Source: Curtobacterium sp. ER1/6 (GTDB lineage Bacteria; Actinomycetota; Actinomycetes; Actinomycetales; Microbacteriaceae). Taken from it: a stretch of 64,000 bases of DNA. Of the stretch, positions 1 to 8,565 are shown piece after piece. The notes under the pieces are model-generated. The model ran no database searches, was not told the origin of the DNA, and saw only the letters and a list, made by a program, of their open reading frames with translations. Location of the stretch: positions 1-64,000 of the forward strand of contig NZ_MJAK01000011.1 of the NCBI RefSeq assembly GCF_001742745.1, written 5' to 3'. Every line of letters begins with the position of its first letter. Within the stretch, counting starts at the first letter, position 1. The position numbers and the translations under genes were made by a program.

Positions 1-530
1 GCCACACGGCCCTGCCCGCCCGATCCTTCCCACAACAGGTGCGATGGGGAGCGGTTCCGGGCGGCCCCGCCCGCCCGATCCTTCCCATCACGGGTGCGAT
101 GGGAAGCGGTTCCGGGCGTAGCTGGTCGTTCCATCAATGCAGGTACGCCTGTTCCGACCAGGTACGCCCGTTCCGACCAGGTGCCTGCGCGCCGACAGGC
201 TCGCCACGCGGCCCTGCCCGCCCGATCCTTCCCACAACAGGTGCGATGGGGAGCGGTTCCGGGCGGCCCCGCCCGCCCGATCCTTCCCATCACGGGTGCG
301 ATGGGAAGCGGTTCCGGGCGTAGCTGGTCGTTCCATCAATGCAGGTACGCCTGTTCCGACCAGGTACGCCCGTTCCGACCAGGTGCCTACGCGCCGACAG
401 GCTCGCCACGCGGCCCTGCCCGCCCGATCCTTCCCACAACAGGTGCGATGGGAAGCGGTTCCGGGCGTACCTGGTCGTTCCGTCACGGCAGGTACGCCCG
501 TTCCGACCAGGTACGCCCGTTCCGACCAGG
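1..530. repeat. 202-bp tandem repeat array, about 2.6 copies, cut by the window edge
   Basis: Unit 1 runs 1-202, unit 2 203-404 and a shortened third unit 405 to about 530 that skips some 60 bp of the middle. Units 1 and 2 are almost identical. Each unit carries hairpin-like parts (CTTCCCA ... TGGGAAG) and copies of ACCAGGTACGCCCG (157-170, 359-372, 506-519) or its reverse complement (462-475). No convincing coding frame runs through it; the open frames here follow the repeat. The same 14-mer recurs near 7.4 and 10.2 kb, so this is an expanded copy of a dispersed intergenic repeat. The left end lies outside the window. Confidence 0.85.
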
Positions 531-606
531 TGGGCGCCCCGCACGGCCCGGCACGAGGGGCGCGCTCCTGAGCTCGGCACCGTTGCGGAGCCGTGACCGA
601 AAGCTC

Positions 607-637
607 TTGACACGAATAAGTCCACACGCTGTACTAA
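607..637 (+). promoter_or_regulatory. Probable sigma-70 type promoter of the sugar ABC/mannosidase operon
   Basis: A perfect -35 TTGACA sits at 607-612, with a -10 candidate TACTAA at 632-637 (19-bp spacing) or TGTACT at 630-635 (17 bp). It lies just after the repeat array and about 50 bp before the first gene. No clear operator palindrome is visible. Confidence 0.55.
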
Positions 638-688
638 TCCTGCGCGCGGGTGACGGAGCCCGCGGACATCCCGTGCAAAGGAGCACCG

Positions 689-2050
689 ATGAAACGCCGC
701 ACCCGAATCATCGCCGGTCTCGCAGCCGTGGCAGTCGCCGCGGTCGGACTGGCGGGTTGTTCCAGCTCGGGGTCCGCCTCGAGCAACACGATCAAGATCG
801 CGTACCAGAAGTTCGGTGCCTTCCAGCAGCTCGATGCGCAGATGAAGGAGGTCAAGACCGCGTACGAGAAGGCGAACCCGGGCAGAACCGTCACCCTCGT
901 CCCGATCCAGGCGCAGGGCAACGACTACTACACGAAGCTCGCGCTCATGAACAAGGCGCCCGCGACGGCCCCCGACGTCATGTACGAGGACACCTTCCTC
1001 ATCAAGTCCGACGCCGAGGCCGGCTACCTGCTGCCCCTCGACAAGTACACGGACAAGTGGGACGAGTGGGACCAGTTCTACGACAACGCGAAGCAGGCCG
1101 GGCAGGGCGACGACGGCAAGATCTACGGCGTCTCGATGGGCACCGACACCCGCGCCCTCTGGTACAACAAGGACCTCTTCGAGAAGGCCGGTCTCCCCGT
1201 GCCGTGGCAGCCGAAGACCTGGGACGACGTGCTCTCCGCGGCGAAGACGCTCAAGGAGAAGGACCCGAACGTCATCCCGTTCAACATCTACTCCGGCAAG
1301 GCGCAGGGCGAGGCCTCGACCATGCAGGGCTTCGAGATGCTCCTGTACGGCGCGGACGGCGACGGCAACACCCTCTACAAGGACAAGAAGTGGGTCGTCG
1401 GCTCGAAGCAGTTCGAGGACTCCCTGAAGTTCGTGAAGGACGTCTACCAGGGCGGCCTCGGCCCGACACCGCAGCAGGCGCTCGACACGAACGTCGGCAC
1501 GACGATCGCGCAGACGTGGCTGCCCGAGGGCAAGCTCGCCATCGACCTCGACGGCTCGTGGCAGTCCGGCACGTGGCTCGAGTCCGGCACCGCTCCGTGG
1601 AAGGAGTGGAACGACGTCATGGGCCAGGCAGCGTTCCCGACCCAGAACGGTCAGGCGCCGGGCTACAACTCGATGTCCGGCGGCTGGACGCTCGCGGTCG
1701 GCTCGAAGTCGAAGAACCCGCAGGCGGCGTTCGACTTCATCACGACCTTCCTCGACAAGGACGGCTCGCTGAAGTACGACACCGAGAACAGCCAGATCGC
1801 CGTCCGCAAGGACGTCGCCGAGGACACCGCGTACACGGACGCCAACCCGACCTTCAAGTTCTTCTCGAGCCTGGTGGAGCACACGAACTTCCGCCCGGCG
1901 ACGAGTGACTACGCGCAGGTCTCGAACGCGATCCAGGTCGCGATGGAGTCCGTCATGACCGGGCAGCAGACGCCCGCCGAGGCCGCGAAGGACTACGACC
2001 AGGCGGTCGAACAGGTCGTCGGCAAGGACAACACCGTCGACGCCGGTTAG
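689..2050 (+). CDS. Sugar ABC transporter substrate-binding lipoprotein
   Basis: Extracellular solute-binding protein (family 1 type, 453 aa) that should capture a saccharide for the two permeases downstream. The N-terminus has a basic n-region (MKRR), a hydrophobic segment and the lipobox LAGC with the modified Cys at residue 24, so the protein is anchored to the outer face of the membrane. The ATG at 689 is preferred because AAAGGAG lies 6 nt upstream; an in-frame ATG at 650 would put extra residues before the signal peptide. The linked GH38 gene suggests a mannose-containing oligosaccharide, but the ligand is inferred only. No ATPase gene is nearby, so a shared MsiK-like ATPase is expected elsewhere. 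Confidence 0.92.
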   Translation: MKRRTRIIAGLAAVAVAAVGLAGCSSSGSASSNTIKIAYQKFGAFQQLDAQMKEVKTAYEKANPGRTVTLVPIQAQGNDYYTKLALMNKAPATAPDVMYEDTFLIKSDAEAGYLLPLDKYTDKWDEWDQFYDNAKQAGQGDDGKIYGVSMGTDTRALWYNKDLFEKAGLPVPWQPKTWDDVLSAAKTLKEKDPNVIPFNIYSGKAQGEASTMQGFEMLLYGADGDGNTLYKDKKWVVGSKQFEDSLKFVKDVYQGGLGPTPQQALDTNVGTTIAQTWLPEGKLAIDLDGSWQSGTWLESGTAPWKEWNDVMGQAAFPTQNGQAPGYNSMSGGWTLAVGSKSKNPQAAFDFITTFLDKDGSLKYDTENSQIAVRKDVAEDTAYTDANPTFKFFSSLVEHTNFRPATSDYAQVSNAIQVAMESVMTGQQTPAEAAKDYDQAVEQVVGKDNTVDAG

Positions 2051-2072
2051 CGGCGCGACCACCCGACGGACT

Positions 2073-2104
2073 GGAGGCGCGGGGCGATCCCGCACCGCGC
2101 CTCC
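2073..2104 (+). terminator. Intra-operon hairpin between binding protein and permease genes
   Basis: A perfect 10-bp GC stem, GGAGGCGCGG (2073-2082) against CCGCGCCTCC (2095-2104), with a 12-nt loop. There is no U-run, as is common in high-GC actinobacteria. It sits right after the binding-protein gene, so it could cause partial termination or protect the 3' end, giving more binding protein than permease. Confidence 0.65.
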
Positions 2105-2156
2105 CGTCCGTCCCTCCCCACCTTCGGAACCCCTCCGCACCCGGAAGGCATCCAGC

Positions 2157-3107
2157 GTGTCCACAACACCCCTCGCGCCGACGCTGTCGGCGCCCGGTGC
2201 GCCGAAGCGCACCGAGCCACCCGTGCCGCGCAAGCGGCGACCACTGCGGAACGCGACGCGGGTCGTCCCGCTCCTGCCCGCGGTCGTCCTCCTCGTCGTC
2301 TTCCTGCTCGGCCCCGTCATCTCGTCGTTCTACGGGTCGTTCACCGACTCGGCCCTGACCGGCGTCGGCGCCGCCGACCAGCAGTTCGTCGGCTTCCGCA
2401 ACTACGTCGAGCTCTTCCAGGACAAGGACTTCCCGAAGTCCGTCGTCCTGACGATCGTGTTCCTCCTCGCCTCGGCGGTGGTGGGGCAGAACGTCCTCGG
2501 CCTCGGGCTCGCGCTCCTCATGCGCGGCGCGAACCGGGTCGTCCGCGCGATCGTCGGCACCTTCGTCGTCGCCGCCTGGGTGCTGCCGGAGATCGTCGCC
2601 TCGTTCGCCGCCTACGCGTTCTTCAACGACACCGGCACGCTCAACACCTTCCTGGCGTCCATCGGGATCACCGGGGCGAACTGGCTGTACACGTACCCGA
2701 TGCTCGCCGTGATCCTGGCGAACATCTGGCGCGGGACCGCCTTCTCGATGCTCGTCTACGCGGCCGCCGTGTCCGAGGTCCCCGAGGAGATCACCGAGTC
2801 CGCCGAGGTCGACGGCGCCACCGGGTGGCAGCGGCTCGTCTACATCACGCTGCCGGTCATCCGCCGCTCGATCTCGACGAACCTCATGCTCACGACGCTG
2901 CAGACGCTGTCGGTCTTCACCCTCATCTTCGTGATGACGGGCGGCGGCCCCGGCACGAACTCGTCGACCCTGCCGATCCTGGCGTACCAGGAGGCGTTCA
3001 AGTTCTCGCAGCTCGGCTTCGGGACCGCGATCGCGACGATCCTGCTGATCGTCGGCGCGGTGTTCTCGATCATCTACATCCGCGCGCTCAAGCCCGAGGT
3101 GGACTGA
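2157..3107 (+). CDS. Sugar ABC transporter permease, MalF type
   Basis: Integral membrane subunit (316 aa) of the carbohydrate uptake family 1 importer. A short Pro/Arg-rich cytoplasmic N-terminus leads into about six membrane segments. The EAA loop that docks the ATPase is visible near residues 205-230 (ESAEVDGATGWQRLVYITLP). The start is GTG at 2157, supported by GGAAGG about 9 nt upstream. The next permease begins 2 nt after the stop, so the two are translated together. Substrate assignment follows the operon context. Confidence 0.92.
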   Translation: MSTTPLAPTLSAPGAPKRTEPPVPRKRRPLRNATRVVPLLPAVVLLVVFLLGPVISSFYGSFTDSALTGVGAADQQFVGFRNYVELFQDKDFPKSVVLTIVFLLASAVVGQNVLGLGLALLMRGANRVVRAIVGTFVVAAWVLPEIVASFAAYAFFNDTGTLNTFLASIGITGANWLYTYPMLAVILANIWRGTAFSMLVYAAAVSEVPEEITESAEVDGATGWQRLVYITLPVIRRSISTNLMLTTLQTLSVFTLIFVMTGGGPGTNSSTLPILAYQEAFKFSQLGFGTAIATILLIVGAVFSIIYIRALKPEVD

Positions 3108-3109
3108 CC

Positions 3110-4009
3110 ATGGCCCTCACTGCCGACCGTCCCGTCGCGAACGTCACCCGCTCGGTGACCGCGCCCGGCGCACTGCACATGACCTCCCCGCGCGGGCGGA
3201 CCATGCGCTGGGTGTCGAACGTCGTCCTGCTCGTCATCGCCGTCTGCTTCGCGGTGCCCCTGCTCTGGCTCGTGCTGGCGTCGGTGGACACCCAGGCGTC
3301 GCTGTCGGTGAAGCTGCCGACGCAGTTCACGCTCGACAACTTCACGCAGGTGCTCACCCCGGAGCTGTCGTTCATCCCGCTCGCGAACAGCCTGCTGCTC
3401 TCCGGCGGCACCGCGGTCGTCACCGTGGTGTTCGCGCTGCTCGCCGCGTACCCGCTGTCCCGCTACAAGATGCGCGTCAACAAGCCGTTCCTGTACAGCA
3501 TCCTGTTCGGCACCGGGCTGCCGATCACGGCGATGATGGTGCCCGTCTACGCGCTGTTCGTGTCGCTCAACCTGATCGACAACGTGTGGGGCTGCATCTT
3601 CTTCCTCGCCGCGACGAGCCTGCCGATGGCGATCTGGATGGCGAAGAACTTCATGGACTCGGTGCCGATCTCCCTCGAGGAGGCGGCGTGGACCGACGGC
3701 GCCTCGATGTTCACCACGCTCACGCGGATCGTCGTGCCGCTCATGCGCCCCGGCATCGCGGTCGTGTTCATCTTCGTGTTCATCCAGGCCTGGGGGAACT
3801 TCTTCGTCCCGTTCGTCCTGCTGCTCTCGCCCGACAAGGTGCCCGCCGCGGTGAGCATCTTCAACTTCTTCGGGCAGAACGGCGCGGTCGCCTACGGGCA
3901 GCTCGCCGCCTTCTCGATCGTCTACTCCGTGCCCGTGATCGCCCTCTACGTGCTCGTGTCCCGCGGCCTCGGGGGCGGCAACGCCCTCGCCGGCGGCATC
4001 AAGGGCTGA
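3110..4009 (+). CDS. Sugar ABC transporter permease, MalG type
   Basis: Second membrane subunit (299 aa) of the importer, pairing with the product of 2157-3107. Six predicted membrane segments; the EAA loop is seen as LEEAAWTDGASMFTTLTRIV near residues 185-205. The ATG at 3110 lies just after the upstream stop, an arrangement typical of coupled permease genes. The alpha-mannosidase gene follows 60 bp later with its own ribosome binding site. Confidence 0.92.
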   Translation: MALTADRPVANVTRSVTAPGALHMTSPRGRTMRWVSNVVLLVIAVCFAVPLLWLVLASVDTQASLSVKLPTQFTLDNFTQVLTPELSFIPLANSLLLSGGTAVVTVVFALLAAYPLSRYKMRVNKPFLYSILFGTGLPITAMMVPVYALFVSLNLIDNVWGCIFFLAATSLPMAIWMAKNFMDSVPISLEEAAWTDGASMFTTLTRIVVPLMRPGIAVVFIFVFIQAWGNFFVPFVLLLSPDKVPAAVSIFNFFGQNGAVAYGQLAAFSIVYSVPVIALYVLVSRGLGGGNALAGGIKG

Positions 4010-4069
4010 CCCCGTCCGACCGCGGTGGGCTCGTCCCACCGCTGTCCCTGCTGGAAAGGAACCACCTCC

Positions 4070-7000
4070 ATGCACCACGACGAACCGCTCGTCGAAGCCC
4101 GGATCGCCCGTCTCGTCCGCGACCGCATCGACCCCGCCGTGCACCGCCGCTCGGCCCCGATCACCATCGACGCCTGGGACGTGCCGGACGAGCCCGTCCC
4201 GTTCGCCGAGGCCGTCACCGCCGAGTACACGCCGTTCACGGTCGGCAGCGCGTGGGGCGGCCGCCCCTGGGGCACCACGTGGTTCCGCGTGCGGGGCACC
4301 GTGCCCGACGACTTCGGCACCGACCCCGGCACCACGGTCGAGCTCCGCGTCGACCTCGGCTTCTCGAAGCGGCAGCCCGGCTTCCAGGCCGAGGGACTCG
4401 CCTGGCGCACCGACGGCTCGACGATCAAGGGCATCGAGCCGCGCAACGACACCGTGCCCGTCGAGGTCGGCCCCGGCGGCTCCTTCGAGCTGTACGTCGA
4501 GGCCGCCGCGAACCCGGACATCGGTGGCGACGACTTCCAGGGCGCGACACCGCTCGGGTCCCGGTCGACCGCCGGGACGGAGCCGATCTACCGGCTGCGC
4601 GCGCTCGAGCTCGTCGAGCGCGACGACACCGTGTGGGAGCTCCAGCAGGACGTCTGGGTGCTCCGCGGCCTGATGGCCGAGCTCCCGACCGACGGCACCC
4701 GCGGCGCCGACCTGCTCCGCGTGCTCGAGCGCGCCGCCGATGCCCTCGACCCGGACGACGTCGCGGGCACCGCCGCGGAGGCCCGCGCCGTGCTCGCCCC
4801 GGCCCTCGCCGTGCCCGCCAGCGCCGCCGCGCACCGCGCCGTCGCCGTCGGACACGCGCACATCGACTCCGCCTGGCTCTGGCCGGTCCGCGAGACGATC
4901 CGCAAGTGCGCCCGGACGTTCTCGAACGTGCTCGACCTGATGGACCAGGACCCCGACTTCACCTTCGCGTGCTCGTCCGCACAGCAGTACGCCTGGATCC
5001 GCGACGGGTACCCGTCGATCTGGGCCCGCATCAAGCAGCGCGTGGCCGAGGGCCGCTGGATCCCCGTCGGCGGCATGTGGGTCGAGTCGGACACCAACCT
5101 GCCCGGTGGTGAGGCCCTCGCGCGCCAGTTCGTCGCCGGGAAGCGCCTGTTCCTCGAGGAGTTCGGCGTCGACACCCCCGAGGCCTGGCTGCCCGACTCG
5201 TTCGGCTACACCGGCGCGCTGCCGCAGATCGTCCGGGCCGCCGGCTCGAAGTGGTTCGTCACGCAGAAGCCCTCGTGGAACGAGACGAACGTCATCCCGC
5301 ACACGTCGTTCCACTGGGAGGGCATCGACGGCTCCCGCGTCCTGACGCACCTTCCCCCGGCCGACACCTACAACTCGGACGTCTCCGCCGCCGACCTGCT
5401 CCGCGGCGAACGCGGCAACAAGGAGCGCGGCGTCGCGAACACGTCGATGCTGCTGTACGGGTTCGGCGACGGCGGCGGTGGGCCCACCCGCGAGATGGTC
5501 GCGGCGGCCCGACGCCAGCACGACCTCGACGGCTCGCCGCGGGTCGACCTCGGCACCCCCGCGCAGGTGTTCGAGGAGCTCGAGCGCGTCCTGCCGGAAC
5601 CCGCGGTGTGGTCGGGGGAAATGTACCTCGAGTTCCACCGCGGCACGTACACCTCGCAGATCCGCACGAAGCAGGGCAACCGCCGATCCGAGCACCTGCT
5701 CCGCGAGGCCGAGCTCTGGGCGGCGACCGCGGCCGTGCGGCTCGGCGCCGAGTACCCGTACGACGAGCTCGAGTCCGTGTGGCACACCGTGCTCCTGCAG
5801 CAGTTCCACGACATCCTGCCGGGGTCGTCGATCGCCTGGGTCTACGAGAACGCCGAGGCCGAGTACGCCCGGGTCGCCGAGGTCCTCGAGGGACTGATCG
5901 GGTCGTCGACGACCGCGCTCGCGAGCGGTGGGGCGCCGGCGCTCGCCGGGGTCGGGGCGTCGGCGACCGCGTTCGCCGGGGGAGCCGGCAGCGGGCTCGA
6001 CGCGCCGCAGGGCGCGGGTGCGGTCGGGACCGGGGGCAGCGCCGAGGTCGGGACCGTGGTGCGCTTCAACGCCTCGCCCGTCGCGGCGGGCGGGGTGACC
6101 GCCCTGGGTGGTTCCGTGGCGTCGGCGGAGGAGGCCGTGCCTCCCGTCCGGAACGGCGACCGCTTCGTCTTCGACACCGGCGTCGTCACGGCGACCATCG
6201 ACGCGAGCGGGCACGTCGTGTCGTTCGTCGACCACGCTTCCGGACGCGACGCCGTCGCACCGGGCGCCGTCGCCGCGCAGTACACGGTGTTCCGGGACAC
6301 CCCGAACCAGTGGGAGGCGTGGGACATCGACCGCGCCTACCAGCGGAACGGGACCGTCCTGGCGGCGGCCTCCGTCGAGGTGCTCGGCGATGCGCTCGTC
6401 GTGACGCGCCCCTTCGGCTCGTCGTCGGTGACCACCCGGTACTCGGCGACCGCGGGGCAGCCCGAGCTGCACATCGAGACCGAGGTCGAGTGGCACGAGC
6501 GGCAGAAGCTCCTCAAGCTCGCGTTCCCGCTCGACGTGCGGGCGTCGGTGGCGTCGAGCGAGATCCAGTTCGGGCACATCGACCGGCCGACGCACCAGAA
6601 CACCTCGTGGGACATGGCGCGGTTCGAGACCGCGGCGCACCGCTGGGTGCACGTCGCGGAGCCGGGGTTCGGCGTCGCCGTCGCGAACGACTCCACGTAC
6701 GGGCACGACATCACCCGCTCGACGCGTGCGGACGGCGGGACGACGACGCTCGTGCGTGAGTCGCTGCTGCGTGCGCCGACGTTCCCGGACCCGCACGCCG
6801 ACCAGGGGCACCACGTGTTCCGGACGGTGCTGCGCGTCGGCTCCTCGGTGCTCGACGCCGCGGACTCCGGGTACCGGCTGAACCTGCCGGTGCGCTCGGT
6901 GCCGGGGTCGGCGGAGGTGTCGCCGCTGGTCGTCGTGTCCTCGCCGCAGGTGCTCGTCGAGGCCGTCAAGCTCGCCGAGGACCGCTCGGGCGACGTCGTC

Positions 7001-7192
7001 GTGCGGCTGTACGAGGCGTCGGGCGGTCGAGCGACGGACGTCGGGGTGTCGTTCGGGTTCGACGTCGCCGCGGTCGACGCGGTGGACCTGCTCGAGCGGC
7101 CGGTCGGCTCTGGGACCTGGGCTGCTGGGGAACCGGTCGTGCTGACGCTCCGGCCGTTCGAGATCGTCACGCTGCGGGTGCGGCGGGGCTGA
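4070..7192 (+). CDS. Alpha-mannosidase, glycoside hydrolase family 38
   Basis: Large cytoplasmic retaining hydrolase (1040 aa) that releases mannose from alpha-mannosides. Family motifs are clear: the zinc-binding GHAHIDSAWLWP near residue 261, and LPDSFGYTG near residue 375, which carries the nucleophile Asp. The C-terminal half has the usual beta-rich domains. ATG 4070 is chosen because GGAAAGGA precedes it. Residues about 617-680 (5920-6110) form a low-complexity Gly/Ala stretch between the helical domain and the beta domains, more extended than expected. Its place after the importer argues that imported alpha-mannosides are cut in the cytoplasm. No signal peptide. Confidence 0.95.
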   Translation: MHHDEPLVEARIARLVRDRIDPAVHRRSAPITIDAWDVPDEPVPFAEAVTAEYTPFTVGSAWGGRPWGTTWFRVRGTVPDDFGTDPGTTVELRVDLGFSKRQPGFQAEGLAWRTDGSTIKGIEPRNDTVPVEVGPGGSFELYVEAAANPDIGGDDFQGATPLGSRSTAGTEPIYRLRALELVERDDTVWELQQDVWVLRGLMAELPTDGTRGADLLRVLERAADALDPDDVAGTAAEARAVLAPALAVPASAAAHRAVAVGHAHIDSAWLWPVRETIRKCARTFSNVLDLMDQDPDFTFACSSAQQYAWIRDGYPSIWARIKQRVAEGRWIPVGGMWVESDTNLPGGEALARQFVAGKRLFLEEFGVDTPEAWLPDSFGYTGALPQIVRAAGSKWFVTQKPSWNETNVIPHTSFHWEGIDGSRVLTHLPPADTYNSDVSAADLLRGERGNKERGVANTSMLLYGFGDGGGGPTREMVAAARRQHDLDGSPRVDLGTPAQVFEELERVLPEPAVWSGEMYLEFHRGTYTSQIRTKQGNRRSEHLLREAELWAATAAVRLGAEYPYDELESVWHTVLLQQFHDILPGSSIAWVYENAEAEYARVAEVLEGLIGSSTTALASGGAPALAGVGASATAFAGGAGSGLDAPQGAGAVGTGGSAEVGTVVRFNASPVAAGGVTALGGSVASAEEAVPPVRNGDRFVFDTGVVTATIDASGHVVSFVDHASGRDAVAPGAVAAQYTVFRDTPNQWEAWDIDRAYQRNGTVLAAASVEVLGDALVVTRPFGSSSVTTRYSATAGQPELHIETEVEWHERQKLLKLAFPLDVRASVASSEIQFGHIDRPTHQNTSWDMARFETAAHRWVHVAEPGFGVAVANDSTYGHDITRSTRADGGTTTLVRESLLRAPTFPDPHADQGHHVFRTVLRVGSSVLDAADSGYRLNLPVRSVPGSAEVSPLVVVSSPQVLVEAVKLAEDRSGDVVVRLYEASGGRATDVGVSFGFDVAAVDAVDLLERPVGSGTWAAGEPVVLTLRPFEIVTLRVRRG

Positions 7193-7568
7193 GGCGACGG
7201 TGCCGGGCCCGTGGCAGCGGGTCCGGCGCCGCCGGCCCGGAGGGGCTGCGGCGCCGGGGGAGCACGGGTGCGTTCCCTCGGCGCCGCGTTGCGTTGCGGG
7301 GCGGTCTGCGCCGCTCGTGGATTGCCCGCGGCGTCGTGTCCGGTCGATCCGCGTCGCCCGCGGTGTCTCGCCCGGTCGATCCGGGCGTACCTGGTGGGAA
7401 CGGGCGTACCTGGTCGGACAGGACGACCAGGTACGCCCGTTCCCACTCGCCATGGCGGCCGTCATGGGAAGGAACGGGCGTCCTGCACAGGGCGAGCGGA
7501 CGGGAGGCTCGTCCACAGTCAGCCCCGCCGGCCCCGGTCCCGCGGTGGGGACCGGGCACGCTCCCGGC
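7193..7568. repeat. Non-coding gap carrying a dispersed CGGGCGTACCTGGT repeat element
   Basis: The 376 bp between the mannosidase and the next gene hold no supported gene. At 7382-7395 and 7401-7414 lie two direct copies of CGGGCGTACCTGGT, and at 7426-7439 an inverted copy, making a hairpin-forming cluster. A further pair (CCCGTTCC at about 7436-7443 against GGAACGGG near 7473) flanks it. The cluster is related to the array at 1-530 and the element near 10.2 kb. Confidence 0.75.
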
Positions 7569-8525
7569 ATGGAACGACCACTCCCCATCCTCCGTGCGGG
7601 TCCGGCCCGCGAGGTCGGCTGCGATCCGACCACGTTGCGTCGCCGCGTCCGGTCCAGCGGATCCGATCGGCTCGTCCGCGTCGGCCCGAACGCCTTCGTC
7701 GAGGGCGTCCGGTGGGACGGCGCGGGCCCTCGGCAGCGGTACGTCACACGCGTGTACGCACGGCTCGGACGGCTCGGGACCCCCGCCGTCGCTTCGCACG
7801 TGTCGGCGGCCGCGGTCCACGGGCTCCCGGCGTTGTCCGGGTGGAACGCCCCGGTGCACGCCACCGTGCCGGAGTCGATGTACCGCGGCCGGACACCGAC
7901 CCTGGTCCTGCACACGCGTCCGGTGCCGCCGGACGAACGGGTCGAGGCGGACGGCGTCGCGGTGACGTCCGTGCCGCGGACGGTGGTCGACATCGCGATG
8001 TCCGACGACCTCCGGACCGCGGTGGTCGTCGCCGATGCGGCCCTCCGCAGCGGCATCGGCACCGGGTGCCTCCGGGCAGCGGTCCACCACCGGTCTCGCG
8101 GGCGCCGACGCGCCGACCAGGTCATCGACCTCGCCGACGGCCGGTCCGGCTCCGCAGCAGAGTCGTTCGCCCGCGTCGTCTTCCTCGAGCTCGGTCTGCC
8201 GGAGCCGGTGCTGCAGCAGGGGTTCGTGGTCGACGGCCGTCGGTACGCCGTCGACTTCTGGTTCCCCGACCAGGGCGTCGTCGTCGAGATCGACGGCCGT
8301 GCGAAGTACACGCAGGAGCGGTACCTCGCGGGCAGGAGCCCGACCGAGGTGTTCCTCGACGAGAAGCGTCGGCACGAGGGGCTGCTGACGGTCCCCGGGG
8401 TCCGGGCGGTCGTCCGACTCGAGTGGCGAGACCTGTTCGACCCGGACGCCCTGGTCCGCCGCTTTCGGGCCGCCGGCCTGCCGTGTCCGGTGCGACCGAT
8501 CAGGAGCGCCCGACCGGCTGCCTGA
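7569..8525 (+). CDS. DUF559-type protein with AbiEi-like N-terminus and endonuclease-like fold
   Basis: 318 aa. The N-terminal part resembles the AbiEi antitoxin-type domain common in actinobacterial orphan proteins, and the C-terminal 110 residues look like DUF559, a Vsr/restriction-like fold. Candidate PD-(D/E)xK residues are the Asp in YAVDFWF (about 227) and Glu-Ile-Asp in VVVEIDGRAK (about 237-246). ATG 7569 was chosen because the frame upstream runs through repeat sequence. No AbiEii-like toxin gene is adjacent, so it stands alone. Such proteins are numerous in this group, and no function has been shown to my knowledge. Confidence 0.75.
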   Translation: MERPLPILRAGPAREVGCDPTTLRRRVRSSGSDRLVRVGPNAFVEGVRWDGAGPRQRYVTRVYARLGRLGTPAVASHVSAAAVHGLPALSGWNAPVHATVPESMYRGRTPTLVLHTRPVPPDERVEADGVAVTSVPRTVVDIAMSDDLRTAVVVADAALRSGIGTGCLRAAVHHRSRGRRRADQVIDLADGRSGSAAESFARVVFLELGLPEPVLQQGFVVDGRRYAVDFWFPDQGVVVEIDGRAKYTQERYLAGRSPTEVFLDEKRRHEGLLTVPGVRAVVRLEWRDLFDPDALVRRFRAAGLPCPVRPIRSARPAA

Positions 8526-8565
8526 CCGGGAGCGGGCCCAGGGGCCTCGGGTTAGCGTCGCGCCC

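Noticed and set aside
1-530. CRISPR-like array in the left repeats
   Set aside because: Units are 202 bp and adjoin each other without unique spacers, and no cas genes are present.
94-688. Open frames on both strands through the left repeat array
   Set aside because: They follow the repeat period and are made of repeated Arg/Pro/Gly words; there is no start or family match.
3074-8311. A 1745-codon open frame on the minus strand opposite the permease and mannosidase genes
   Set aside because: It is Arg/Asp/Val-rich antisense shadow sequence of strong plus-strand genes, a usual result of GC-rich third positions; no domain or ribosome binding site supports it.
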